Shown here piece by piece: positions 37,986-49,148 of a stretch of 64,000 bases of DNA. Under the pieces are notes generated by a model. That model worked only from the letters and a program-made list of their open reading frames with translations, did not search any database and was not told the DNA's origin. How positions within the stretch are numbered: position 1 is the first letter of the stretch; every line of letters begins with the position of its first letter. Source of the stretch: Lycium barbarum (Eukaryota > Streptophyta > Magnoliopsida > Solanales > Solanaceae); assembly GCF_019175385.1 (NCBI RefSeq), contig NC_083337.1:19701885-19765884 (forward strand), written 5' to 3'. A program made the translations under genes and the position numbers.

Positions 37986-38080
37986 ATTTGATGTTTAGAA
38001 ACTGAAAAAATTGAAGAAAACTGAAGGAAATGAAGATTTTGATGAGAGATAAATATGAGAATAGGGGTTTTAGAGCACCT

Positions 38081-38092
38081 GCTCTGATACCA
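38081..38092 (-). other. Copia primer-binding site, initiator tRNA-Met type
   Basis: The minus strand reads tggtatcagagc immediately after the 5' LTR, an exact match to the standard plant Copia PBS. Confidence 0.92.
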
Positions 38093-38599
38093 TGAAAGGA
38101 AGAAGATGAGAGAATATTCTGTGTATTCCTTGATGAAAAACAATGTTGTACAGGGTTCCTATATATAGCAAATGAAATGAAAATGAAAGCTAACAAACTA
38201 TACACTAGTCACTATTCTATTTGTTATGTTCCTAACAAATTATAAATCTGTACAAAGGGAATATACACGTATACCACAGTGATGTCAGTATGTGTGATGT
38301 AAGAAATTTGTATATATCTTGTATTGGGTCAGTGTTGTGTATTCTGCATTCCCAATTTATTTTGCCTGGCCCAATGGAACAAATAAGCCCAAAATGTGTC
38401 ACTTAAACGAATTTGGGTCCAATACCCATATATGTATGTTCAGCCGACCACTTCATCCTTTTAGTCAACTGCTTCAGTTGAAAGAAGCTTATTTCTATCC
38501 GCCGCCATTTTACCTTCTTCTTCTTCGTCTTCTTCTTCTTCTTCTTCTTCTTCTTCTTCAATGGTGGTCGGACAGTCACTGGAGAAAGCTGGTCCAATA
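38093..38599 (-). repeat. 5' LTR of the Copia element
   Basis: The near twin of 17747-18238. Its outer end reads tattggacc instead of tgttggac, so the first terminal dinucleotide has mutated from TG to TA. The (ctt)n run is longer than in the 3' LTR. Confidence 0.92.
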
Positions 38600-38604
38600 C
38601 TTTA

Positions 38605-39575
38605 TATATTAATTCATATTAGTTCACCAAATTTAATGCCATAATCAATTCAAACTGTGAATGGGTCAGCAGCCAAACACCTCAAAATCAAGTCTTTACA
38701 CATAAAAGTGATTTCTCAACACATCAATTCATACTTGTTTTATAATTTTATTTCCAGAACCAATTCAAACTACAAATGGGTCAGTAGCAAACACCTCAAA
38801 ATCAAATCTTTACACATAAAAATGATTTTTTTTCTATATTAATTCATTGTTGTTCATCAAATTTTAAGGTCAAGAATCAATTCAAACTGCAAATGGGTCA
38901 ACAACCACACACCTCAAAATCAAATCTTTACGCATAAAAATGATTTCTTCATATATTTCATACTTGCTCATCAAAATGAATGCCAGAATCAATTCAAAAT
39001 GCAAATGGCGTCAGCAGCCAAACACCTCAAGATTTAATCTTTGCACATAAAAATGAATTTTTTTTCTCTATTGATTCATAGTTGTTCATCAAATCTTTAG
39101 GCCAAAAATCAATTCAAATTGCAAGTGGGTCAACCACAAAATACCTAAAAATCAAATCTTTACACATAAAAGTGATTTCTCTGTAAATCAAATCATACTA
39201 GTTTCTATCGAATCGAATGCCAGAACCAATTCAAACTACAAATAGGTGAAGGACCAAACACCTCAAAATCAAATCTTTACACATAAAAATGATTCTTTCT
39301 TCCATATTAATTCATAGTTGGTCATCAAATATTAAGGCCAAGAATCAATTCAAACTACAAATGGGTCAGCAGCCAAACACCTCAAAATCAAATTTCTACA
39401 AATACAAATGATCTTTTTATATACATTGTTTAAACTTGTTCATCAAAAATTATTGCCAAGAATCAATTTAAACAACAAATAGTCAACTGCTAAAGTCCAA
39501 ACTACCTCAAAATCAAATCTTTACACATAAAAATGATTTCTTTATGTATTAATTCATACATGTTCATTAAATCTT
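38605..39575 (+). repeat. tandem array of about 117-bp units, middle block
   Basis: Continuation of the array interrupted by the Copia element. caattcaaact occurs at about 38645, 38762, 38879, 38991, 39111, 39227 and 39345, with a diverged unit near 39463. Counting both sides there were about 13 units before the insertion. Confidence 0.9.
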
Positions 39576-39717
39576 TGATGACACTACAATTGTAAAAGGG
39601 TCAGAAGCAGTGTATATTTAGTGAACAAATTTACTGGATGTTGATGAGAGTGAAGAGATAGAGAAGCTTAATGCTTTGACTCCATCAGTAATATATAGTT
39701 CTAATTTATTATGTATT

Positions 39718-40937
39718 GGGTGGACGAAAATACTCCCGAACTATTCAAAATAGTTAACTTTATCCTCAGTTACATTTTCAGTACAAAAATGTTTTCACCC
39801 TGAGTTAACTAGCTCAAAAATGCCTTTAACTAACTAAAGATACATTTAAGTACCTCAAAAGTAACTTTACTACTCTCGCTCTCAATTTATATGATACATT
39901 TTTTTTTAGTATATCGCAAAAGAATGATGCATTTCTATATTTAGAAATAATTTAACTTAAAGCTTTCTCTTTTACTCTTAATGAAATGATTTATAACCAC
40001 ATAAATATTTATGACTTGTTTTAGACCACAAGTTTCAAAAATATTCATTTATTTCTTAAACTCTGTGTCTAGTCAAAATATATCACATAAATTGGGACAG
40101 GGGGAGTATTAATTATTAGGAAAGGGTTAGTTGAACTATTCAAAATAAGATAATTTTACCCTCCGTTTAAAGTTCAGAACAAGTGCTCTTAATTATAAAG
40201 ACTTGAGCAAAAACTTAAATTGAAAATTATGATATTACTTTGACTATTTTAAATAATAAATTTTTATGCACGGAAATGTGTGTAAGATATAAAGTTTAAT
40301 TATCAAAATTAACTTTTCAATCAACCATTTATTCTATTTTTTTCTTTCGAAACTATTATACCCTCGAATGAAACTTAAATGACTTAAAGTTACGATATGT
40401 CATATAACGTATCAAGATATAATTGAATTATATTTGTTTTTTCTCACATCATTCTTAGAGTTAGTAAAATGAATCAATTATTATTAATGCATGAAAATAA
40501 ATTTATAAATACTTATGTAAGAAATGATACATGATTTCATGTTTAGAAATAGTAACTCATACCTAATGTTTAAGGAACCAAAAGAAAAAAAAGCTATATG
40601 TCATTACATTTTATTTGTTAAAATTTGATGTTTTTGTACTACTTAATTTTTAATTGTTATTATTATATTTCTTACACATTTAATCCCCTCCCCACCTCCC
40701 AAAAAAATAAAAAGAGTAAGGGTAGAATTGTCTCATCCCAAATAGTTCTAAGGGTAAAATTGGTCATTTTTCTTGTTTTGAAGCAACCGCTAGTGAAAGG
40801 GTATTTTTGAGTCACTTGGCTAGTTGGACGATATTTTTGAGTTAGTTGACTGATAGCGAGTACATATTCGTAAAAAAAATAACATAATAGAGGGTAAAGT
40901 TAATCTATTTCGTATAGTTCAACGACATTTTTGGCCC
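39718..40937. mobile_element. MITE-like element with about 48-bp inverted ends and a nested Stowaway
   Basis: The left end gggtggacgaaaatactccc and the inverted right end gggccaaaaatgtcgttgaac align for about 48 bases (both continue to ...taactttatcctc or ...taactttaccctc). Internal copies of the same end appear near 40130-40170, so the block may be several nested copies. At 39873-40105 a Stowaway-like MITE (ctctcgctctcaattta / ctccccctgtcccaattta inverted, TA at both sides) is inserted. No coding sequence. Confidence 0.55.
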
Positions 40938-40942
40938 TTTTC

Positions 40943-41330
40943 GAAGCTTTAATACATTTCTCTTATTTCAATCTCTGGCTTGGAAGTTTTAATGTGTAAT
41001 TTTTATTGATATTTTTTTTATATAAATTATTGGGTTACAATTTATGTTTTTGGCTTTAGAAAATATTCCTTTCAAAAATGATTTTTACAGTAGTTTTTTA
41101 AAAAACTTTTGAAAAAATTGTTCCAATCATTTTCTTGGAAAGCAGTTAATCTGACACAATTCTTTTCTCCCCAACTTTTTAAAATACTTTTCCCCCGAAA
41201 TATCTTTGGAAAGAGTTATATCCAAGAAATTCTTTTAACACTTTTTTTTTTGTCCTTAAAGAAAGACCTTGACCAAAACCAATCAGTATTTCCCTCATTT
41301 ATGATTTCTTACACAATAAAACCAATCTGG
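40943..41330 (+). repeat. direct duplicate of 47480-47940
   Basis: Shared order of blocks: taat(a/g)cattt...ctctta, gttacactttac or gttacaatttat, ctgacacaattcttttctcc, gagttatatccaagaaa, aaagaaagaccttga(c/t)caaaacca, tatttcc(c/t)catttat, gatttcttacacaat. The second copy carries a SINE-like insert at 47585-47665. This copy lacks about 27 bases that in the other include tataaagttcactgc. It holds no gene. Confidence 0.75.
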
Positions 41331-41640
41331 TAGAATAAGGACTATTATGAACCAAGACCCAAACATAAAGGACTATTTTGGACCTTTTCTCTAATATCAT
41401 TGGTTAAAACTTGAAATATTTTTAAGAAATAAAATATTTAATATTTAAAAGTCTAATAATTCGCGGGAAGCACAGATAGATTCCCTTAGTTAGAACTATA
41501 TTGCCATGAAGTCAAAGCATGAAGCACGTCTCCATCCAATAGCAAAGGAATATCATAGTTGTAGTCTCCTCAAGGTATGTTCTAGCTGTATTTCGTGATT
41601 TGATCTTGAGTTGCTTTAGCAGTTGACCATTTTCTGTTTA
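41331..41640. other. spacer at the centre of the inverted duplication
   Basis: No gene. The piece gaagtcaaagcatgaagc (41508) mirrors gaagcttaatgctttgactcc (39662), which suggests that the arms meet between about 39680 and 41500, with the MITE and the direct duplicate in between. Confidence 0.45.
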
Positions 41641-43770
41641 AATTGATTCTTGGCAATAAAGTTTGATCAACAAGTTTAAATACTAGTGTATACAAAATCA
41701 TTTGCATGTTTTGAAATTTGATTTTGAGGCCCATTTTCTGTTTGAATTGATTCTTGGTCTTAATATTTGATGAACAACTATGAATTGATATAGGAAAAAG
41801 TCACTTTACGTGTAAAGATTTGATTTGAGGTAGCTTAGCAGTTGACCATTTGCTGTTTAAATTTATTCTTGGCAATAAAGTTTGATGAATTCGTGATTTG
41901 ATTCTGAGGTAGTTACCATTTTCTGTTTAAATTGAATCTTGGCAATCAAGATTGATCAACAAGTTTAGAGAATATATATATATATATAAAATCATTTGCA
42001 TGTTTAGAAATTTGATTTTTAGATGTTTTGTATCTGACCCATTTGCAGTTTGAATCGATTCGTGGCCTTAATGTTTGATGAACAACTATGAATTGATATA
42101 GGAAAAAGTCATTTTACGTGTAAAGATTTGATTTGAGGTAGCTTAGCTGTTGACCATTCGCTATTTAAATTTATTCTTGGCAAAGTTTGATGAATTCGAG
42201 ATTTGATTTTGAGGTAGTTTTGCAGTTGATCATTTGCTGTTTAAATTGATTCTTGGCAATAAAGTTTGATGAACAGTTAATTGATATAGAAAAAAGTCAC
42301 TTTATGTGTAAAGATTTGATTTTGATCCATTTTCAGTTTGAATTGATTCTTGGCCTTAAAATTTGATGAACAAACACAGTGTTTTAAAAGGCGGGGGTGT
42401 AAGGCGGGGTGTTTTACATACGCCTCGAGGCACGGGGCGTAAGCCCCATGGGTATTTAATTTTTAGTATTTCTTTAAATAATATAATTACAATAAATAGG
42501 TAAAATTACATAAAAAAAATAAAAGAAAACTGTAAATAAATGATATATGTGTGTGTGTGTGGCGCGCTTGATCCTCACAAAAAAATGATCAAAGCAATCC
42601 ATTATACACCGCTTATAACTTGTAATTATATATAACATAATTTTACAAGTATAAACAATACAATGAAATAAAAGCTATTATGAAATGCAAATCAATTCTA
42701 ACATTTTAACTTTCAAACACGGAAAAAAACATAGTTTCTTAAAACACTATTACTATCATACTATTCATTTTATCTCCCTCTAAGCAAATAATCAATAAAA
42801 TTTATCAATATTACAATTAAAACATAACTTCTTCATGAACAAAAAATAAAATTATATGATAATTCTGATACATAGGACTCATGACCAATGACAAGTAAAA
42901 ATGTACAATTCCGCTATGTGTTTTTTTTTTTTTTTAAATTAAGTGATATTCACCCTCACGACGTTCTCAAATAGTAAATATCCAATACTACGACTTGTTA
43001 TATGAGTTACACTCAATCTTCTATTTCTATAGATGAAAAACTATTAAGTATCATTATTTTGTTAAACAATTATGAGGGTGAATGATTTTAATTAAGGAAT
43101 TTAAAATATAATTTGTGTAAGAACTGTTAGGCGAGCCCTGGGCGTTGGGCGTTAGGCGTGTTTAGGGCGTACGGTTGGGCACTTAGGGCATAAGCCTCAT
43201 AGGAACTAAGCCCCGCACGTTAGCCCAGGGCGTTTTGCCACTGCCCTGCCCCGAGGCGAGCCCCGGGGCGAGTCCTGACACTGCCTTTTAAAACAATGAA
43301 CAAACATGACTTAATATAGAAAAAAAAAGTCATTTTTATGCGTAAAGATTTGACTTTGAGGTGTTTGGTTGTTGACCGACTTGCAGTTTGAATTGATTCT
43401 AGCATTAAGTTAGTATTTTACCATCGATTTTGTGAAACTTGAAAAGAAGAGTTTTTGAAGTTGTGTGGAGATGAGTTCTACTTGGAAATTTTTTGAAATT
43501 TTGTGAGTGGTAATAAATTTCACCAAAAATCAGAAACTTAAAAGATTTTCTTCAAAACTTTTTCATAAACTGATCAAATTACGTGGACAAACAATGTTTC
43601 CAATTATTTGTTTTTTGAAAAAAAGCTTCCAAACTCTATGACTAAACGGGAGCTAAATTTGACGAATAAGTACAAGTTAATATAGAATAAAATCATTTTT
43701 ATGCGTAAAAAAATGATTTTGAGGTGTTATGTAGTTGATCCATTTGCAGGTTTGAATTGATGCTTGGGTC
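41640..43770 (-). repeat. tandem array of about 117-bp units, right block, inverse orientation
   Basis: Here the units read on the minus strand: cagtttgaattgatt, aaagatttgattttgaggt, tttgatgaacaa and taatatagaa(a)aaagtcatttt recur from about 41650 to 43770, directly before exon 1 of gene copy B. Units are more diverged and less regular than on the left (tgctgtttaaattgattctt variants). A 921-bp MITE interrupts one unit at 42377. Confidence 0.85.
42377..43297. mobile_element. 921-bp MITE, 9-bp target duplication (Mutator-like)
   Basis: The ends tgttttaaaaggcggggg and, inverted, tgttttaaaaggcagtgtc are terminal inverted repeats. The 9-bp direct repeat gaacaaaca flanks it at 42368-42376 and 43298-43306. 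GC-rich subterminal motifs (gcggggtgtttta, gaggcacggggcgtaagcc; gggcgttgggcgttaggcg, gccccgaggcgagcc) bracket an AT-rich middle. A 9-bp duplication points to the Mutator superfamily. No coding sequence; the 61-residue ORF at 43220 is a shadow. Confidence 0.8.
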
Positions 43771-43775
43771 TGAAA

Positions 43776-46131
43776 ATGGAGGAGGAAGGGCAAGTGGTTA
43801 TAAGATCTAGTACTGGAGAAGAACCCATAACACAGTATAAGGTTTGCAAGCTCAATGTAGTGCCTAAGGAGATTTTTGTCAAGTTCAGAAAAGAAGTTGA
43901 GGGTTATCGAGTTGGTGTTAACTTGGAGGTACTAATTTCTTAATGACCATCTATATCGTTAGTGTTTAATCAATAAATTACTAGCCTGTTTAGCGAAACT
44001 TTTGGGGGTAAATATTTATTCATACCGGGTGTTTATATCAACTCAACATAACTTATCGTGATTAAGGGATTATAAGAAGTGAATATATACATTGATTAAC
44101 CGTGATTAAGTGATAGTTGAATATATTCAGTCACATGTCATGCATACATTGGTTTGGTGTAAACACCAGGTGTGGTGTGGTGTAAGTTTTTACCCTTTTG
44201 GGAGGGCCAAACTGAGTATTTTTTTAAAAAAGTGCTTATTTTTAAAAAGTGTTGTGTTTGATCAAGTTTTTGAGAGAAAATAAGTGTTTGTGGGAGTAGT
44301 AGAAGCTATTTTTCAGAAGCTAAAAAAAAGTAGGTTTTCTGAAAAACACTTTTGAGAAAAATACACTTATAAGCTCTTTTAAACATTTGGTCAAACACTA
44401 ATTGCTACTCATAAGTGTTTTTAAAATTAATTAGGCAAACACAAATTATTTCTCACAAAAAGTACTTTTTTGGAAAACACGTTTGGAAAAAGTAATTGAA
44501 TTCAAAATAAGCTGATTTTAGAAGTTGGCCAAACAGGCTTCTTAGTTCCAAGGGATGCTTATGGGTCTGAGGTTTTACCTATTTGTGTCTATTTGGGTAT
44601 TTCTGGTTTTACCTAGTTTTTTGATGGTACATCTTGACTAGTTTCACACAGCCCCATACAAAGAAGATCTGGCTAGGCTTGTTATAAAACCTTTAGCCCC
44701 TAATCAAAGATGGAAGTTCACATATGACCCCTGGCATCGTGAAGTTCGCCTTCTTTCCAAGAAAATCCCAATAACAAAATTTCTGAATTTTCAGGTTTGA
44801 ACTTATTCCATTACTATTTCCTGTTTTGGTTCATGGAAACATGACCAATACAATCAGCTTAATGATAGTTTAGGTAGGAAAAGGGAACAAAAAATGTTAG
44901 TTTAGGTATGTTTTTGATCATTATCTCAAAAAGTCAATAGGGTAACCGTTTGAACTTATGCAGGTTGGAGTAGGCCATCGCTTTCAGTTGCTTGCAACTG
45001 GTTGGAAATGGAAGCTCAATACTTATTTCGGTGGAGATGGTATCTCCAGCGTCCGAAATAAAACATCAGTTAGATTTATTCCTGGTGTGAATTTTCGTTT
45101 TGGATGGAAAGCAGATTATGTTCTTCCAGAAGTTATTGGGCAAGTTACTTTATCATCATTTGCGTTTCACATTGTAGATAATCGAGAAAACGACCAAAAT
45201 GGTCCTTAATGTATGGGTAATGGACCATTTTGGTCCTTAATGAAGGGGAGCATTGGATAACTGGTAAAGTTGCTATCATGTGATTAGGAGACCACGGTTT
45301 CGAGCCGTGGAAATAACCTCTTGCAGAAATGCAGGGTAAGGCTGGGTACTATAGACTCTTGTGGTCCAACGCTTCCCTGGATACCGTGCATAGCGAGAGC
45401 TTGGTGCACCGGACTGCCCTTTTTATATATCCTGTTGACTGATATAATCCTTGATGTATGTAAAAATATGAAAAATTTGATCCAAATCCCTAATCCTAAC
45501 AGTTTCACTTAAAATTTTGTTAAAACTAATAGTTGTTTCTAAAAAATTATAATGTTGGTGCTTCCAAACAAAAGTGAGATTAGATGAAATCGATTTCTGC
45601 CATTAAATCGAGATCAAGCTTGATAAAGGAAGAGGTTCTCACTTCCTTGACTTTATATGCATTATATGATATTGGTTCTGTGGCATATGCTTTTGAGAAT
45701 TCCATATTCTCATTCTTTAATCTAACCATATTGTTTTGTGTTATTTGGCATATGCGTTCTTAGACTCACTTTAGTTTGGAAGCAGCATTAGTTTTTTTTT
45801 TTTTTTTTAAATAGAAAAAACTGTTAGTTACAATTTTTAATGAAACTGTTAGGATTAGGACTTTGGATCAAATTTGTCATCTTATTACATATATGTGAAG
45901 AACTATATCAGTCAAGAGGATATATCAAGGACCAAAATGGTCCATTCTTTGCCCCATAACGATATCGTGCTTTAAGAATTAAAACTTAATGAAACTTGGT
46001 GGCACTTTTACCTTATACAAGTTTTGGACTCTATTTTCAGGGATTTAGGCACTGGTGAGCCATTGTTCAATATGAACTGTGGACAACTACAAGCGTCGCT
46101 GGATAAAGTGGAGGCCATCTTTTCTAATTAA
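43776..46131 (+). CDS. conserved plant protein of unknown function, copy B (4 exons)
   Basis: Inverted paralogue of copy A. Exons: 43776-43928 (51 codons, MEEEGQVVIRSSTGEEP...), 44642-44794 (51 codons, with KIPITKFLNFQ), 44964 to about 45143 (60 codons, with ATGWKWKLNTYFGGDG and GVNFRFGWKADY), and 46041-46131 (GTGEPLFNMNCGQLQASL..., stop TAA). Introns 1 and 2 are GT-AG and phase 0. Exon 1 ends EGYRVGVNLE in both copies; most other differences are conservative, so the coding sequence has been partly constrained. As in copy A the exon 3/4 join does not keep frame with the visible donors (45144 or 45168), so the true 3' structure is open. Intron 1 carries a MITE, intron 3 a foldback element with a SINE. 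Function not recognised. Confidence 0.65.
43984..44541. mobile_element. MITE-like insertion in intron 1 of gene copy B
   Basis: The left end gcctgtttagcgaaacttt and the inverted right end gcctgtttggccaacttct resemble each other. The interior is packed with aagtgttttt / aaaaacactt inverted words (44220-44480), a style common to Solanaceae hAT-like MITEs. A convincing target duplication was not found. Confidence 0.4.
45215..45954. mobile_element. foldback MITE with a SINE inside, intron 3 of gene copy B
   Basis: Long inverted ends: gggtaatggaccattttgg... on the left and, reversed from 45954, gggcaaagaatggaccattttgg... on the right. They continue through (c)cttgatatatcct, ttgactgatata and gatccaaa.tcctaatcctaacagttt for well over 100 bases, interrupted on the left by the SINE. 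A further copy of accaaaatggtccttaatg lies just outside at 45192. Absent from copy A. Confidence 0.65.
45245..45424 (+). mobile_element. tRNA-derived SINE (SolS/TS type)
   Basis: It begins ggggagcattggataactgg; taactggtaaagtt is a polymerase III A box and ggtttcgagcc (about 45297) a B box. The body includes cctcttgcagaaatgcaggg, gactcttgtggtcc and tagcgagagcttggtgcacc, and ends ccggactgccctttt, the well-known Solanaceae SINE layout of about 180 bp. It is inserted in the left arm of a foldback MITE. A target duplication is not clear. Confidence 0.82.
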
Positions 46132-49005
46132 GCACAATCAGTATAATTCCAGATGTTGCTCAATCTCCCTTCTGTACCTTCATAAATCATTCTTTGATCA
46201 TTGATTTATGTGAACACAAATGAGTTCCGAATTTTGACATACAGTTGAATGTCCTGCTAAGAATTGGCAAGACGAAGACTCTCTTAATTGTTTCCTTTCT
46301 ACAATATTGATCCCCTTTAGTTGTTTGTTTCGACTTGGTTGATTGTCTCATTTTTAACATAAATCACTTCCAATATTACCGAACCTCTGTATGATTGGCA
46401 AGACCTTTCTGGAAATTGGAATGGGACTTACTATCACTTTTTAGACCTTAAGGAGCTAGGTTTTTTCTTAAAACTTTATGTGGTCTACTATATAATGGCC
46501 CTAAACTAGTTAAAAATAGTACTAAACCACTGTTTGATAGAACAGTGGAATAGCATTGGCTGCATATTTGAACTTAATTTGTTGATTGTTCCAAATTAAT
46601 CCACATAATACCTTATTTCATCTGGGAGTTTCAAACGAGCATGCAGGGAAGAAGTAGAGAGCTCATAAAATGGAGATATGATCAATCACAGTTGGTTGTA
46701 CAGCCAAGATTGTACATCAAAACGGGTGGTTTTGGAGAGATATGCCTTGTAAAATCATTGAACGTTGGATTTATCTCGAGTTCTACTCTGTAAATTAGTA
46801 TTACTCTACCTTTGTTTAATTTGTTTGGTGTAGCAAAGGTGGATGCTATCATCAGACTCTATCTTGGAAACACATTGAATGTAGAATAAATGTCGAAGAA
46901 ATCTTAATTACAACAATGGAAATTCCTTAAATTGTGGATGATTGTCAATTCATGGGCATGTGAGGATGTAATTTTATTTTGGTTCGTCATAGGAGAAAAA
47001 TCAAAACGATGGGAGGATGTAGATGTAACTTTAATATTAAAGGTTGTTTTGTAATGCAATTAAAAAATACATGGTTTATTTGTAAGGTGAATTGATATGT
47101 GAATTGTTATACCAAAGAATTCACATAAAACATTTCTTTTTTCTTCTTAAAACATTTTTTTTACAAAGTGCAGAGAAGTTTCATGCATGTTGATTTTCCT
47201 ATCCTCCTCCTTTCATGGAAAAGATGGGGAAGGAGCATAAAGGAACATTCTAAGAAAGTGGGAAGGAAAAATGGAAAATGCATTGACATTTGTGCAGCTG
47301 AATGGGGAAGAAACATTAATCTGCTAGGTGAATTGGAAAACAGAGTGGGAAAAAAATAGATGAGATTCCTCCAACTTTAACCAGAAGTTTCGAATTCGAA
47401 AAACACCTAATAAGAAGTGCCTGTCCTCAAATAAGCCGTGTAAGGTAAACTTGAATTAATTGGACATATAGATGGTTAAAAAAGAGGTAACGAAAACTTT
47501 AATGCATTGCTCTTATATCACCTTTGCTTTGTAAATTTTGATGCATAATTTTTACTTATTTATTTTATAAATTACTAGGTTACACTTTACAACAACAACA
47601 TATCCAATGTAATCCCACAAGTGGGGTCTGGGAGGATAGAATGTAGGCAGACTTTACCTCTACTTTTTATTGGCCTACACTTTATGCTTTTAAAAAACAC
47701 ATTTCCAAACATTTTCTGAAAAAAACAGTTATTCTGACACAATTTTTTCCTCCCCAATTTTTCTTTTAATTCCCCCCGAGAAATATCCTTCCCAAAGAGT
47801 TATATCCAAGAAAATTCTGGACTACAACTTTGTTTTTTCCTTAAAAAGAAAGACCTTGATCAAAACCAAACAGTATTTTCCTCCATTTATAAAGTTCACT
47901 GCTTCTATCCTGCTTTTGATTTCTTACACAATTTTTCTTTTTGGAGGTATTTCATTCTGCTGCAACTTGAAAATCAAAAGGTAAAATACTGAATTTTTTC
48001 AGCCTTAAGTATACCTTGTTCTTCCCTTTTATTGTATTTTATTTTACAACAAACTGACTGAAAAGTTGAATTTTTTTTAACTTTATTTGTAGAAAGGTTT
48101 TTTTCAACTCCTTCAAATATAAATTTCAATGTTTCTAATTCAGTCTACCAATCTTTCTTTTTTTTCATTGTAGTTGCAACTGAAAAGGTAAATCTATATA
48201 AATATATTAAGTTAGGCATAGTGAAGTTGATGTGTCACTTTTTCTTGGTCAAAAACACCATTTATCTTTTTTCTCCTTCTTTTTGTTTGTTTTTGTTTTC
48301 CCTCATTTTAAAATTAATAAGATATGTTAAAAATGCTAAAAATCACTTTTAATTCTCTTAATTAAACCTCTTAATTATCTTAAATACACCTTTTCCTTTT
48401 TCTCTATAACTTTCCAGATAGAAGAAAATCAAGCAGTTAGTAAATTCAATGTTGTGTCTGATTGAAGTTTATATTTCAAAGTTCTTAGGCAATATTTGCA
48501 AACAAAAATGGATCCTTCTTCCTAAGTCATATCTATTTTAATCTATAAATTTTGAAGTCATTGCAAGACTGTGGATTGAAGATATAACCTTCTCACTGAT
48601 ATACAATATCATCACTGTCATTTTTGTATCACAACAGAAGGATTACTCAAAGTCTCGCAAGTCAATAATAAAACAAAACCAACGGGATTTGGAAGCTTAT
48701 GGGAGATCTGTACATCATGTCTTCTTTGGTCTGTGTACTTCATGTTTTGGGCAGGTTTGTTGTACAATCACATACCTACTTCTGTAGATGGTTAGAATTT
48801 TTTGGCAGGTTCGTTTTGCATTGTTATTTTATTTTTTATAAAGCAGACACCATGTTAGAAAAATAGGAAAACATAATTGAAGAAGATAATGAATTTGAGG
48901 CGTGAGTAAATTGACTTTCCTTAAAGAGATTTTGCCCGTATATATATTGGGAAAAATACAAGCAATTCTCTTTAAGATAAAACAAAGCCCAGATCATACA
49001 TGCAG
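46132..49005. other. intergenic: right arm continuation and putative NLR 5' region
   Basis: 46132-46988 mirrors 13858-15060. 47480-47945 is the direct duplicate of 40943-41330. 47585-47665 (caacaacatatccaatgtaa, cccacaagtggggtctggg) is a fragment of a widespread Solanaceae SINE-like repeat. 47890-48190 mirrors 13050-12720 and holds a TATA-like tttataaag (near 47896) with possible exon/intron edges (caaaaggtaaaat, tttgtagaaagg). No open gene; the 63-residue ORF at 47168 is unrecognised and has no counterpart on the left arm. Confidence 0.5.
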
Positions 49006-49148
49006 TTTTTTTTTTTTTTGGCAATTAACAGAATTTATATTAATCACCAAGTAACAATTTACATACCAGGGGTGGATTAACCAATCCTATCCCCTCTCAA
49101 CAGACCCCTATACCATTAGCAATAAAAAAAAACTATCTAGGAACCAAC

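Larger units (their letters stand above)
17747..38599 (-). mobile_element. Copia LTR retrotransposon, split by a nested element
   Basis: LTRs lie at 38093-38599 (5') and 17747-18238 (3'). The 5-bp target duplication cttta is at 17742-17746 and 38600-38604. Between them on the minus strand come PBS, gag, protease, integrase, then a 15.2-kb foreign element (20557-35745), then the rest of integrase, reverse transcriptase and RNase H. Without the insertion the element is about 5.7 kb. The SKKQ...[12 protein letters not shown]ase H wording suggests the Ale/Retrofit side of plant Copia (tentative). It landed inside the 117-bp array. Confidence 0.93.

Noticed and set aside
38403..38597. Lysine-rich 64-residue ORF
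   Set aside because: Made by the (ctt)n run of the Copia LTR read on the minus strand.
17201..43770. CRISPR-like spaced repeats
   Set aside because: Repeats are head-to-tail 117-bp units with no distinct spacers, in a eukaryotic genome; this is a minisatellite.
45258..45310. Possible tRNA gene
   Set aside because: A and B boxes are present but no cloverleaf can be drawn; they are the promoter of a SolS-type SINE.
47168..47359. 63-residue ORF with basic composition
   Set aside because: No recognisable motif, no splice or promoter context, and not conserved in the left arm.
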